DNA of 64,000 nucleotides from Oncomelania hupensis. Its lineage: Eukaryota; Mollusca; Gastropoda; Littorinimorpha; Pomatiopsidae. Made by a program: the position numbers and the translations under genes. The notes under the pieces are model-generated. The model was not told the DNA's origin, did not search any database, and worked only from the letters and a program-made list of their open reading frames with translations. This document shows, in pieces, positions 23,231-36,067 of this stretch. Every line of letters begins with the position of its first letter. Position 1 is the stretch's first letter. The stretch spans positions 80,904,762 to 80,968,761 of the forward strand of contig CM072511.1 of NCBI GenBank assembly GCA_036898135.1. The letters are read 5' to 3'.

Positions 23231-26200
23231 CATACACTTTTTTTTTTTACTCATTATTTTTTCCCAGTCAAACCAAACAACAATCTGAGTACCCATTTTT
23301 TACATCGGTATTGGCGCATCTCAATCGGTAAATTACCACAAATTATCTGTAAACGCGATCCCTACAAGGGAGGTAATAGATTTAATCCAGTCTCCTATGA
23401 ATTAGCCAGAAGAAAGATCTGATAGTAGAGGAAGAAATATGTACTGTATTGTTATTTTATCAAATTTGTTTAGTTGCATGTACCTGTGCTAAGCAAACTT
23501 CAAATGTAATTGCTCAGCTCAATAATTGTGGATGCATTGTTTGTGAAGAAACAAGTGTGAAAATAAATCAAATATAATGCTGTTTCAGTAGTGTTCTTTG
23601 ACTGATCTGTGCAGTTAAAAAGATCTTTTTAGGAGTTATGTACTGGATGTTTTAATAGTGTGAGCATTAGGCATGTGTGATACAGAAGTAGTATGCACAT
23701 GAATGAGCAAGAATAAGATTCTTGCCTCATCTCCTCCTTCCCTTTAATTACTCCTCTCTTATCATAAGTATTACTAAGATTATAAGTAACACATTTCTGT
23801 ACATATTGAATAAATGATGTGAGGACTTTTACATTTAAAAATAGTCTTTTATTGAACAAACTTGGATCAAATGTTTTTCTCATAGAGTTGCAGGATTAAA
23901 AACATATAAAAAAAATAATTTTCAGGTGATTCCACTATCCAAGCCAAAGCCAAGTGGGGGAGACATTTCATCATCTCATCATGGAAGAATCGAAACAAAA
24001 ACTTGCCCACCATTTAAGCCTTGATTTTTCAGCACCATTTACCAACAAGGATGTTATTACCATTGCTTCTAAAGTGAAAGCTCACAAGGAGTGTACTCAA
24101 CATGACCTGGCTTCAGCTTTAGGATACACCCGCTGTTCCTTCACCACTGCTTTGACTATCATCAAGAGAAAGGTGAAATCTTTGAGGGGAGAGCGCAAGG
24201 ACAATTTCCAGAAGGAAAAGTTTGAAATTGGGCCCAAAAAGGAAGGTAGAAAAAGAGTTGTAAAGGTTCGAACATCGTCTTCAACATATGAACTAATATC
24301 CATTCAAGCAGAAAGTGCAGCTAAAAACACTGTCATCAAGTCATTGAAGAAAAAACTTGCGAGTGAAAAAATAAGGAATGAAGCACTTACTCGGAAAGTC
24401 AGGACGTATTTGAGACAAAAACAGTACCTCCGAAAGCAGAACCTGCGCTTGTTGGCTTCTTTGGCCAAGCAGAAGGATAAAGTTAAAGATTCTGTCAAAC
24501 AAGTACAGGAACAAAACAAAGAGGTACATGTTCTTCAGCGAAATGTCAAGATAATGACTACCAAGATACAAGAATTGGAAACAGCCAAACTGACAAAGAA
24601 GAACAAAGTAATAGATAAACCCAGGCAATTTTGGACTGAAGGGGAACCCTTGTCCAAAGTAATTGTAGGAGATATTGAGAAGCATTTTGAAATTGACAAT
24701 CAGAGAGCAAAGCTGCAAAACCAAGTTTTAGATGAATCAAGAAAAAACACAAACTTGCCTGGCCTCAAACTCAAAATCAAATATGTACATCCATCTGGAC
24801 TAACGCCATCATGATCTCATTCTCTAAAAGTGTGAGATATTTCAGTGTGATTTTACTCCTCCATTTCCATGAAAGATTATGTGTCCGAGGTTTTTAGATG
24901 GGTTGCTTGGCAATATGATCTTGTAAACTTTTAAGTAACTTTGAAATTAATCCACCCCATAGGCATAGCGAGGATTCATCAGTATTTGACAACTGAGGCA
25001 ATCAAAGTTCTCACTGTCTTGTCCTCTCAAAGGTGGATTGTGAGATAAGCACACTTGCAGGATTTCCCTGACAACCTCACAATATTGCAAAAGGCATAAC
25101 ACTTGTACCGTACCACATAGCTGAGACTCGAATAGGCCTTTTCTCTCAGATCGCAGCGGACCTCGAAAGGGCTTTCCATTAAGGTGAAAAGAGGAGGGGA
25201 GGGGAGGGGGGAGAGGATGTAAGGAGGTGCTTTTCCCTTGTTTTCAAGGCAGGAAGAGAATGATGTCGATGCACTTATGTAATACTCCTAAGAAATCTGT
25301 AATCTGCAATAGGTAGGTCCTCTCGATGTCTGCTGAGAAAGGAATAAGGTCAAGTCTAGTCAGCCTTGCTGTAGAACTTGTGCATAAGTGGTTCTGACTT
25401 GGTGAATAGCATTTGAGTATATCATGGATAGAATTTCATGCCTATTCCCTTCCAAAAGTAAAAGAAATTTCTTCCTTTTTGAAGCCTCCTGATGTACATG
25501 ACCTTGTGTCCTTTATGATTGCATTTGAAATACTCAGTGCAAAGTTCTTTATAATTGCAATCATAAATACTTTACGGTGTTATTGTTTAAAAAAACCCAC
25601 CTGTAATGACAATATTTGAAATGTTTACCATTTACATGAAAAATTCTTTAATACAGCATTTGTAACAGTGTACAACACTTAGTTTTTAATTTGACCAGCT
25701 TGTATCATTATGCATAAATTTGCATAAATTTATAACAGTCATTTTTTAAGTTTTACTTTATTGTCAATCACAGTGTCATATTTTCTGGAGTGTTCCTTTT
25801 ACTAGTATATGAGACGGCCTGGATTGGCACACATTAGTTTACACAATCAATATATATTGGGTTTTAAAATTTTTAATGTAAACACAAGTTCCATAAATAG
25901 AAATCTGTGTACTTTTGGGTTTTCAGCTGATTATCACGTAGTTCACCTTTTTCAGTTTTTGATAATCAGTGGATTGTCGTGTACTTTTTTTCCCCTTGAG
26001 TTATTTGGAATAGTTTTAGTTCTAATTTTGGCTGACAACTTATTGAATTACCTTCTTTTATTTTCTTATGAATGTTATGCCATTTTGAAATTAAATAATT
26101 GTTTGGTTTATTTTACTTTCTGTTTTTTGGTCTCTTAGATTGTTCTGGATCATTAGTTGATTATCAGTTACAGTCATGTACTTTTTTTCTGGATTGAGCC

Positions 26201-29200
26201 ATTTGGATTAGTTTTAGTTCTATTTTGGCTGACTATTCATTGGATTGCTTTTTATGATTTTCATAGAAGAGTCACTCCTGTTAAAAATTATGTAATTGTC
26301 ATTGTTTTTGTGATTTCTTTTTCATTTCATCTTCTCCTTGTTGAATTTGAATACATTATTTATTTTTATTTTGATAATTGTTCCAGTTAATGTTTATCTT
26401 TTGGACTGAATACCACTAGACTATTTGACTGTGCCTGAGAGAGACTTGTTTTCAGATTTACTCTCATTATACCCGCTAGACCTGTGTTAGGAAAGGAAAT
26501 TTTCCTAAGGCTAATGTTACAATGTTTAATAAATTAGTTTTTAAAAAAAATTCTGACTTAAGGTGTTTATTGCAATGTGGTGAAGCAATAATTTGAATAA
26601 AGTCTGATAAACTCAAATCATCTAGGCTATAATAAATAATGTGGTTCACCTCAAGCCACATCGTAATCTGCCTCATAAAGAGTGTTAGTCAAGGTACTTA
26701 AGTCATAAATCATAAATGCATATTCACATTTTTACAGATGTGAACATTTTAACAGCTTTACCTTTTTGATGACCATAAATCTAAATGCATACAAAACCAC
26801 ACCACTACACACCACAAAAGATACTGACATGATGGCGTTTACAGATGGGTTGATCAAAGAAATTTAGTCTGGCCGGAGTTACACTTCAAACAAGCACGAT
26901 CTACAAGGGCAGTAGAGCCTACCTACAGGCACAAAACGGCGAGTTTGATGATGCAAATTAAAACAGTAACACAATGCACTCCCATGGCTGGCATCAAAGC
27001 AAGTCAGTCAAAGAACTCAAGCTGTGATCATCAGTGGGTCTTGTACTCTGTTGTGTCTCATTTGTGTGTAAGATTGCAGTACAAGCAGTATATATTCTTC
27101 TTTTATTTTAAAAATGTGGTTGAAAAAGGTGTCTGCTGGCGATATTGATTGAGGATTAAGTCCAAGCTGCTTCTTGAATTTAATTTTTTTTGTATAGCTA
27201 TCCTATTCTATCCTATCTCATAACTCAAAGGTCGTTGGGGCCACCACAGTTGATCGTTTAACACGTGCACTCCATCTTTTTCTGTCCTCAGCAACCCTCA
27301 TGGCTTCGCTCAGTATCAAGCCAGTCCATTCTCGAATGTTGTCCTCCCACCTCTGTTTCTGTCTCGTCTTCTTCTGCCTCCTTGCACCGTGCCTTGCAAG
27401 AGGGTCTTTGCAAGGCCTGATGGTCTGGTGACATGGCCATACCATTGGAGTTTCCGTTTCTTCACCACTGTGAGCATGTCATAGTGTTGTCCAATGGCTT
27501 ATGTGATCGTGATGATCTGTTGGACTTTGTTGTTGGTGATGTTGCTGGGTATAAGAAATGCCCAGAAGTCTTCTATAGCACCTCATCTCCATGCTTTGTA
27601 TTCTTCCTTGTAGATCTGCTGTGAGGTTCCATGTTTCGCAAGAGTTTAGGGCCGCAGTTGTTTGTGCGATCCTGGAGAGGACTTCCTGTCGGGACTCATT
27701 ATCTGATGCAATGGCTCCTAAATATTTGAAGCTATGCACTGTGTTGAGGGATTGGTCTGGGACTTTTATGTCCATGTTGATGCCATTGGTGTTGTTGGTC
27801 ATCATTGTGATATTCTCTGCACTTATTTCCATTCCTTAGGTTTACCCCCATGGGCGTGCCGGGGGTTTCAATATAAATAGTATCCCCCCTTTCTGGAAAT
27901 TTAGTGCTTTAAATTCCCACTGTCGCTGTCTTTTTCCTTTGTTCTTTCTCATTCCTACTCTGTTATATCAGATTCAATCTACAATACTATCTTCTTCTTC
28001 GCTAGACAAGTCACCTACCTTTTTTCTTGAAATCTCTTCCGGGACAAAATTCCTCATTTGTGTGTGAGGTCTGTTGTATCAGCTTGGAAATATTGGACGC
28101 TTTCTGCCAGGTGGTCACTGGGGCTTCCTATGATGTTATTATTTGGCAATGTAGGCATTTTATATGTATGTGTTTTGTTGATTTTTATAATGATGTTTAT
28201 ATTCTAATTTGTTTTTGTAAATAGGGGGGGGGGGGGGGGGGTTCGATAAATTAGAGTATAGCCTCAGCATCCCCTGCGTGAGATGTCTTTATTGTACAAT
28301 GCAAAGTGACCGGCTGGCGGAGTGCATTCAATGTTGCCACTAGGGTTGTTTCAGCGGATCATTTATGCGGATCAGGGGCGAGTCCTCTTTTAGCGAAGTT
28401 GTGGTCTTGATTTAGTGGTCCTGATTTGGCTATACTGGTCCTGATTTGGCTCGGAAGAGTCCGCTGGACCTAAAGCAATAATCATGTCATGTCATGTCAT
28501 ATCATTCCATAGGCTCTGGAAGTGGTGTCAAGCCTCTGTACCAGCTGTTCAAGATCTTGTTCCTCTCCAGCCAATCCATCAATGTCATCCGCAAAACGGA
28601 GGTTGGAGATTGTTCTACCCCCTATTATGAATGTGCCTTCGTGATCTGCAAGTGCATCTGACATGATGCGCTCTAGGAAGTTTAGCTAGCCTACCGATGC
28701 TAGTGTTATGCACATTTTGTCTCCCTTTGAAAATTATACATTTACTTTTTCTTTTTAGAGTGCTTGCTGGTCCATACTGCACGATGATTCTTGGTGACAT
28801 GGGGGCAGAGGTCATCAAAGTTGAACGGCCAGGTACAGGTGATGACACAAGGTCATGGGGACCCCCATTTTGCAACACAGAAAGTGCCTACTTTCTTTCT
28901 ATCAACAGAAACAAAAAGGTATTCAATATCGCGATTAATTATAATTTGATAGTAAAATCGTTTTGCACATATCGTTGCTCAACTTGTGTTGTCTTTTCTT
29001 TTCTTTTTTATTTGTGTGTGTTTTTTTTGCGTGTTGTTGTTTTGTGTGATAGTGAAGAGATATATTTTCCCATTACTACATACTGAAAACTGACTGTTGT
29101 TAATATTATGTTGCAAATGTTTTGCAGTTTAATATTGATTATTTATTTTATTTATTACATTAAAATTATGTTTGAAGTACGTATATGCAGTAGAGAAAGT

Positions 29201-32200
29201 GTGTGGAAATATTTCTTGTTGTTTTGCCACTTGTTATATTTATTATTAATTATTTATTTATCCCCAGAGTATTACTGTGGATCTGAAACACCCTAAAGGC
29301 AGAGACATTGTGCAAAAGGTAACTGTTTACATTTCATATACAGAACCACATGAGGAAAAGTGTGAAAAAGAAAGGCTTCTATTTAAGTACATTATAATAG
29401 ACATAGGACTTAGGTTTTGAGTGAGTACTTCCAACCACAGAATAAAAGTTACAGATATATTTGGCTTTGGTAGCCCAGTGGATATAGGAAGGCTGAACAA
29501 TTGAAGGCCAAGCGAACTTGGAGAGAGAGACTGCTGAACATGACGCTGATTCTCATGGAGCACAGCGCCCCTACTCCTTCAGGTGAGAGTATAAACTGAG
29601 GTCTAATCTGTGCAGGCATGCTCAGACTTTAAAGATCCTAACACTCGTGTCCAAGGCAGGTGAGTGCGAGAAACATAAACACGACCTTGCAAGCATTCGT
29701 TCTATTTTCTCTTGGTCATTCAGGATCACTCAGTTGCCTGCATGGGATCTTAGATGGTGAGCATCTAGAAGCAAGTAGGTGCCTAGGGCAACTTGAGTTA
29801 GATCCTGTTTTCAGCCAATGCCTTGAGCAGCTCTTGAGATGGAAAAGTGCTATATAAGAACAGTTTTTATATATACACACCAGATTGCACGACTGTTTAT
29901 TTTGAGGATAAACAAGCACATTATTTAATGTATTTTTACTTATTAATGGGTTTATATCTAATGTTTTTTTTTGTTTGTTTTTTTTTAAATTTCCAAATAT
30001 ATATCAACTCCATAAAACAGTCTTTTTATCATGGATATCACTTTTGGGGACTGAGTAAGTTTTTTTAAATTTTAGATGGCATCGATGAGTGATGTTCTAG
30101 TGGAAAATTACTTGCCTGGAAAGCTGGAAGCTATGGGGCTGGGGTTTAGACAGATTTCATCCATCAACCCCCGTTTGGTGTATTGCTCTATTACTGGTGA
30201 GTCATTGCCAACTTTCCTTTGTGCAGTGTTATTATTCTTTTTTTTTATTACTGGTTTTGTGCTTGTTTCAGTCATGATACGAGACAGAAAGACAAATAAT
30301 AATTTTCTCGTATGTTTGTGTGTGTGTATGTTTGTTGGGGTAAAATATGTATGCAATAAATCGTTACAAGTTTTGTGAAATATAAATAAATAGATAATCC
30401 AAATTTTATCTACGCAGGTTACGGCCAGAAAGGACCCAATGCACACAGAGCTGGGTATGACGTGATTGTCTCCGGAGTGGGTGGCCTCATGCACATTACC
30501 GGGCCAAAGGTAATAAAGAAATTATGTTGTAATAGTGCATTCCCCACTATTTTACCGGGTTTTTCAACATAAATATACTGAATATGTTCAGCATTTAGAA
30601 AGTTTTTTTTTTTTTTTTAAAGTGTGTTTCCAAATGATTGAATTAATTGAAGTCTTGAAATACATTTTTGATTATTTTATGTTTCTTTAATTTTGATGGT
30701 GAGTGTGTTTTGCATGTACAGGATGGTGAACCATGTAAAGTTGGGGTGGCGATGACTGATTTGTCAACAGGTTTATACGCTCAGGGTGCAATCATGGCTG
30801 CTTTGCTTGATCGCCAAAAGACTGGACTTGGTCAACATATTGACTGCAACCTGTTTTCCACACAAGTGAGTATGATGGTGATGATGATGATGATGATTAT
30901 GATGATGATGATGAGGAGGAGGAGGAGGAGGAGGAGGAGGGTAAAATCGACCATACAGAAAAAAAAAGAAAAGAAATAAAGCACCGCCTATGATGTCATT
31001 ATATAACAGTGTAGTAATTAGAGCACACTGCAATTTGAGAATTTAAGTAATGATTTATTATTTATTTAGTTATTTAATCGTTCTTATATAGCGCTTTTCC
31101 AGCTCAGGAGCTAGCCGATACAGGATCTAACTCAAGCCGCCCGAGACGCCCACCCGCAGCCTTTGGGCGCATGGTCTGACGCCCGGACGACTGTGCACAA
31201 TCCTGGGCAGCCAGGGATGGGGGAGAAGGACCTATGTGCATGCTGGGTGTGTTCTTGTCACTGGCACTCACCCGTCTAGGACATGAGCGTCAGGATCTTT
31301 AAAGTCCGTTATGATGGAATGTATGCGGCACAGACTAGACCTCGGTTTATACTCTTATTTGAAGGAGTAGGAAACGGGAGTAAAGTGTCTTTCCCAAGGA
31401 CACAACACAATGCCCCGGTCTTCAGATCCGCAAGCCAAAGCTCTACCATTAGGCCTCCGTGACTCTCTAATGACCATTTGATTACAGTGTAGATGGATAA
31501 TCATTGAAATGAATATTTGAAGGACAGAGACAGAATAACACTCACTACAGTCAACCCATATGTTGATTGGGTTCCTAGCTTTCATTAAAACAGGGAAAGT
31601 TCTCTCATTACTTCAATAATCAGCAAACATCTTCTCAATCTTCTAGATTCAATACAGTTATTAATAATCAGAAAATTGTGCTTCAATTAAATTCTTATGT
31701 TTATTTTGGTAAAGTGTATTATTTATTTTATGTTTATAGATAGCATCTTTGGTCAACATTGCATCCAATTACCTCAACTCAGGCCTGGAAGCCACGAGGC
31801 ACGGAACTGCACATCCTAGCATTGTACCATACCAAGTATAAGAATTTTCACATGTGTGTACATATCTCTATGTATGCGTGTGAGTTTGTCTCTCTGACAG
31901 AGCTGCCTACTGTCCCTGAGGGGCCGGAAATGTCCATGATAATTTCGAAATTGTATGGTTGTCCCGATTTTCCGATTTATGAAAGTGCGTCCCGGAAAAT
32001 CGTCTCTGCTGAATGCACACGTGTCTCGGTACATTGTACTCATTGTGCCGTACATAAGAACTGCTATTTTCCAGCCAATGTTTGTTCTCGGTCGGCCTGG
32101 TTCAGCTCTGAGCAGGATCTACAGCAACAGCCACTTGCAGGATTTGAAGAGTGCCTATTATAGGTCTCTTCAGCCTTCCATCTAATTGAATTGCAGTTAG

Positions 32201-33872
32201 ACCCTGTAAATAGTGTAAATATCGTAAGTTTAAGTTTATATTTATTTTGACATTTATTATGGTCTTGGTTCATAAAATAAATGTCCCTGGTATTCAAGCC
32301 ATGTCCCTGATTTTTATTTGACGTTTCCCCGAAACTGACAAATGAGGGTAGGCAGCCCTGCTCTGAGCATTGTTTTGTTCAGGATAATAATTTTTGTTGT
32401 CATCCATATCATCATTTCTATTATCAGCGTCGTATTGGTTGTCCTTACTCTGACAATTGTATTTTGTATTGCTTTCCAGGCATTCAAAACGAAAGATGGA
32501 TACATCCTGGTTGGTGCTGGTAATGATGGACAGTTCAAGATACTTTGTAAGGTATATTATCAAAATCTTACAAAACTTCTGTGTCGTTCATAGTCTTCTC
32601 CATTTAAGTAACTATATTACTTGTTATTTTTATGTTAAAATGTGGATTTGCATAATTTATAAGTTGTTTGTGTTTCAGTGTCTTGGTCAACCACAGATGT
32701 CAACCGATGATCGCTATGTGACAAACAAAGTCCGAGTTGCCAATAGGCAGAGTCTTTTACAATCATTGTCAGAAATGTGAGATGTCATTTGTTTTTATTC
32801 AAATGAACCTTTCGTCTGATTGCCCAATGAGGAATTGATGTTAAAGTCGCCTAATACAATGCTAAAAGATTTACAAGCCTTCTTGTCAAATTTGTTACTT
32901 TTGTTGTCCTATAGGACAATATTTGGTGTCTTTCTTCTGTTTTTGATTGAGGTTATGAAATTGTGTTTCCCACAAGACTTATATTTGTGTTCCAATGCAA
33001 GTGAGAGAGAAAGAGATTAATAAAGAGAAAGAAAGACTACTCGTATGTGAGTGCATTTCGTGATGAAATGGTGTGGAACTATGTTTAGATAAAGAAGTAG
33101 GCAGCGCATATACATTATGTTTTGCAGATTTCAACAAAAGACCACAGCAGATTGGCTTTTTGTGTTGGAAGGAAGCGGCATTCCCTATGGTCCTATCAAT
33201 AACATGCAAGCAGTTTTCTCAGATCCACAGGTAATGATGATGAAAATGGTGATGGTGATGATGATTATATGATGTTATTTATAATGTTCCAAACTACATG
33301 CTGTTTAAGGCTGATCCTGTTATTCAATATTGCCTCCACAACTTTTGTAATAATTTTAAAAGTTTTTAATCTTGTTATATAATTATAGGTGGTTGATCAA
33401 GGACTTATTCAAGAAATCCCTCATCCTACTATAGGAACTGTACGTTTGCCTGGTAAGACATGGGTTTTTCCCATTCATTACTAATGTCCAAATAATTAAA
33501 TACATGATTTGTGTGTGTGTGTGTGTGTGTAAAGGTGTTTTTGAATGAACAATTTTGAGTGTCTTCTTTCTTACTCATATTTTTATTATTTTTTAAATTG
33601 TTTAGTTAGTTATTTTAATTATTTTATTTTATTTTGTTTGTTAATTTATTTTTTAGTCTTGGGTTTTTTAATTGACCGATTCTAATGATCTGACTAATTA
33701 TTAACTCAATTGCATATATTTTTTAGCTCCTGCAGCGAAGTTCAGCAGGACAGAGACAGTGAACCCTACTGCCCCCCCAACTCTTGGTCAACACACAGAT
33801 GAAATTTTGCAAAACATACTGGGAATGACGGAGGCAGAGGTTGCCGTATTGAAACAAGAGAAAGTTGTATGA
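20912..33872 (+). CDS. SUGCT: SUGCT copy 2, complete 13-exon succinate-hydroxymethylglutarate CoA-transferase
   Basis: Exons: 20912-20993, 21161-21230, 28759-28918, 29268-29318, 30076-30196, 30418-30509, 30722-30865, 31740-31835, 32480-32551, 32679-32776, 33128-33230, 33389-33452, 33727-33872. All introns are GT-AG and the total is 1299 nt, 432 residues plus stop, close to the vertebrate protein length. The chosen ATG (20912) gives a basic N-terminus ([16 protein letters not shown]...) fitting a mitochondrial presequence; the family core begins [17 protein letters not shown] at about residue 43. The fold is CaiB/BaiF class III CoA-transferase. The Asp in GQHIDCN (residue 233) is the best candidate for the carboxylate that forms the acyl-anhydride, by comparison with related racemases and transferases. 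The C-terminal region carries LGQHTDEIL. By family, it moves CoA from succinyl-CoA to glutarate in lysine/tryptophan breakdown. Intron 2 is 7.5 kb and holds a 277-codon ORF and LINE/SINE insertions. The start is head to head with the SWEET gene. Confidence 0.95.
21435..21724 (+). mobile_element. Serial short retroposon insertions with GATCCT repeats
   Basis: Three short units, each ending in a poly-A run, are separated by GATCCT (21435, 21525, 21624 and 21719). Unit 1 holds a hairpin GTCTCCTCTCT...AGAGAGGGGAC (21454-21492) followed by TATAAACTGATT and A15-16. Units 2 and 3 each hold GTCCC...GGGAAC hairpin sequence (21547-21576, 21651-21680), GTAAATTTACTC and A25-35. The arrangement looks like successive insertions of 3' ends of retroposons at the same target word. 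It lies in SUGCT intron 2. Confidence 0.7.
23133..23226 (+). repeat. (CT)n microsatellite
   Basis: About 90 bases of CT with one GTTT interruption, in SUGCT intron 2. Confidence 0.98.
23981..24814 (+). CDS. Unrecognised 277-residue basic coiled-coil protein, intronless, inside SUGCT intron 2
   Basis: An uninterrupted ATG-to-TGA frame of 277 codons in AT-rich sequence where chance ORFs are much shorter. The N-terminal third ([16 protein letters not shown]... HDLASALGY) may be a small helical domain. The middle (about residues 100-215) is a long Lys/Gln/Glu-rich predicted coiled coil. The C-terminus ends in [12 protein letters not shown] possible splice acceptor (TTTTCAG) lies at 23925, and an in-frame TGA follows it at 23927, so 23981 is the first usable ATG. 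No family was recognised. It could be an intronless retrogene, a domesticated mobile-element protein, or the first half of a larger mobile ORF. It lies on the same strand as SUGCT, and its copy status in the other haplotype is unknown because copy 1 starts at the equivalent of 26113. Confidence 0.6.
   Translation: MEESKQKLAHHLSLDFSAPFTNKDVITIASKVKAHKECTQHDLASALGYTRCSFTTALTIIKRKVKSLRGERKDNFQKEKFEIGPKKEGRKRVVKVRTSSSTYELISIQAESAAKNTVIKSLKKKLASEKIRNEALTRKVRTYLRQKQYLRKQNLRLLASLAKQKDKVKDSVKQVQEQNKEVHVLQRNVKIMTTKIQELETAKLTKKNKVIDKPRQFWTEGEPLSKVIVGDIEKHFEIDNQRAKLQNQVLDESRKNTNLPGLKLKIKYVHPSGLTPS
25960..26260. repeat. Diverged tandem duplication of about 195 bp
   Basis: TTTTGATAATCAGTGGATTG...GTACTTTTTTTCC...TTTTAGTTCTA at 25957-26030 recurs, diverged, as GATTATCAGTTACAGTCATG...GTACTTTTTTTCTGG...TTTTAGTTCTA at about 26159-26222. 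The second unit is where duplicated block homology begins at the window edge. Non-coding intron sequence. Confidence 0.6.
27204..27829 (-). mobile_element. LINE-B fragment in SUGCT copy 2 intron 2 (lower part)
   Basis: Counterpart of 1090-1701, with the same deletion and lesions and the same (CTATC)n-side tail. It continues at 28514-28684 after the family A insertion. Confidence 0.85.
27841..28502 (+). mobile_element. Family A retroposon (copy 2 counterpart)
   Basis: Same insertion as 1713-2438, with identical target duplication CATTCC(T/A)TAGG at 27830-27840 and 28503-28513. The internal G run is 18 instead of about 80. Confidence 0.8.
28514..28684 (-). mobile_element. LINE-B fragment in SUGCT copy 2 intron 2 (upper part)
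   Basis: Counterpart of 2450-2620, with the FADDIDG active-site region on minus. It ends about 75 bases before exon 3. Confidence 0.8.
29572..29858 (+). mobile_element. tRNA-type SINE, 5'-truncated (copy 2 counterpart)
   Basis: Same element as 3520-3808 within SUGCT copy 2 intron 4, with a few substitutions and a 4-base CATG difference near 29740. Confidence 0.7.
31074..31467 (-). mobile_element. tRNA-derived SINE (copy 2 counterpart)
   Basis: Same insertion as 4990-5384 within SUGCT copy 2 intron 7, with scattered substitutions, one of them in the A box region (GGAGGCCTAATGG). Confidence 0.75.
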
Positions 33873-34716
33873 TACATCATAGAGAATGTGTTGTCGACAG
33901 AAAATAATTCTGCTGTATCTCACACTATCACATATTTATTATTTCTGGCCAGTGATTCACATTTTTTACATACAGAAGTTTACGCTGATCCAGACAATTA
34001 TACAATCAGTATCCTTACTCAGATATAAACAGTTAAAACTCAAATTCCAGTTTCCTTTGTTTCTATTGCCTTAGTTAAAAACCTTACAAGTTATAATCAT
34101 GTTCCTTGGAACTAGTTCACATGTTTTTGTTGTAACAAACCAGTATTGTTGAATGCTATTCAGTTAGTTCAGTATGCTATTAATATGCTGAACTATAATT
34201 GGCATGTATGCTTATATTGTTATTATTTTATGCCAAAGAAATTTTAATATTCGCTTTTCGTTGATAAGCATTGTTAATGGAGCAATAATTGATTTACTTG
34301 GGTTTTATTTCTCATTGATTTACCTATATTTCATGTGCTTAAAGATGTTGAAATGGTACACCCATAGACCATTTCGTATTCTGTTTAAATGAACCATTTA
34401 ATCATGCAAACAACATGTAACAGGGATGAAAAATGCTGAAGTGGAAAATGAAGAAAACTAGAAGAGGATATGGGGCATGCTCTATCCACAAAATTTTAAA
34501 ATCTATAACAAAATCTGTTAAATCGGGAGCATTTGGAGGACAAAATGTAAGTAATTTTGCAGTATTGAAAACATGGGGTTTTTGCTTTATGTTTGTAGTA
34601 GTAGTAGTAGTGTGAGGGCAAATTTAAACAGGTCTTTCTAAATGCCCCTTCCTCAACTTGTCAATAACTCAGTGGGTCTGTAATGTTATTTTCCTAAGCA
34701 TTTCATTCATCATAGC

Positions 34717-34722
34717 AATAAA
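34717..34722 (+). terminator. Candidate polyadenylation signal AATAAA for SUGCT copy 2
   Basis: First AATAAA after the stop codon at 33872, which would give a 3' UTR of about 0.85 kb. Conserved with 8609-8614 in the other copy. Confidence 0.35.
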
Positions 34723-35326
34723 ACATATTTAAATGACCAAAGAATGTAATGCTGTGATGTACTGCACATCATAGTGCTCATAACAATGTATGAAACATAC
34801 AAAGATAAACGTAACGACAGTAATACCATCTTCTTCCTTTTATTTTTTAAAATTTTTGGTATAATCTGTACTCTTTTAAGAGAGGGGGGGGGGAGTATGG
34901 GATTTATTTTAATGGCAGATATAAAAAAATGGAGGATAATTCCTGCCCCTGATAGATTTATATAAATCGGAGATAAAGGTACTGTGGATCTGAAATAAAC
35001 ATAACAGATCTGTTTGAGGGCTAGGGCTAATCTCTATCTACTTGTTTAAATTTACTTGATATAACCTCATGTTGTTTCTGTTGTTTTTAATTTTAATTTA
35101 GTAAGTTTGTGTGATTTTGTTGTCGTTCTTTTTTGTTTTAAGGAAAAATCTGTGATATGGCAAATTGCTTAAAATAATCAAATCATAAATGTCATCCAAG
35201 TAGCCTTTTAGTGAAGGGAGACAAAAAGGTTTGTGTAAAGCACAAGTGATAAAGGTGGCTGGCCTATAGAGATGGACTGGTTTGTTTATTGATTGCATCT
35301 TGGATAAAATCCTTACTAATTGCTAT

Positions 35327-36067
35327 CCTATGACATTGATGGATTGGCTAAAGAGGAACAAGAACTTGAACAGCTGGTACAGAGGCTTGACATCACCTCC
35401 AGAGCCTATGGAAAGGAAATAAGTGCAGTGAAGATCACAATGATAACCAATAACATCAATGGCATCAACATGGACATCAAAGTCCAAGGTCAGTCCCTCA
35501 ACACAGTGCATAGCGTCAAATATTTAGGAGCCATTGTATCAGACAATGGTTCCTCACAGGAAGTCCTCTCCGGGATTGCACAAACAACTGCTGCCCTGTC
35601 CAGGTTGGAGTCCATTTGTAAAGACAGGACAGGACCCTCAGTATACATTCCAAGGTAAGACTGCTGCACTCTTTTGTCATCTCCATCTTCCTGTACACTT
35701 GCGAAACATGGACCCTCCCAGACGGTCTATAATGAAGAATACAAAGCAGGGAGATAAGGTGCTACCAAAGACTTCTGGGCATTTCCTATACTCGGTCACC
35801 AATCACTAAGTCTGACAGAACATAACACAAGCCATTGGACAACGTGCTCACAGTGATTAAAAAACGGAAATTCCGATGGTATGGCCATGCCACCAGAGCA
35901 TCGCGCCTTGCAAAGGCCATCCTGCAAGGCATGGTGCAAGGATGCAGAAGAAGAGGGAGACAGAAAAAGAGGTGGAGGACAACATCCGAGAATGGACTGG
36001 CTTGACACGGAGCGAAGCAAAGAGGGTTGCTGAGGACAGAGAAAGATGGAGTACGCTGGTTAAACCA
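35327..36067 (+). mobile_element. LINE-B fragment downstream of SUGCT copy 2
   Basis: Counterpart of 9219-9960. It carries a few different lesions (for example ACGAC against AAGAC near 35657, and an 8-base CGCCTTGC segment near 35903), showing independent small changes in the two copies. Confidence 0.85.
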
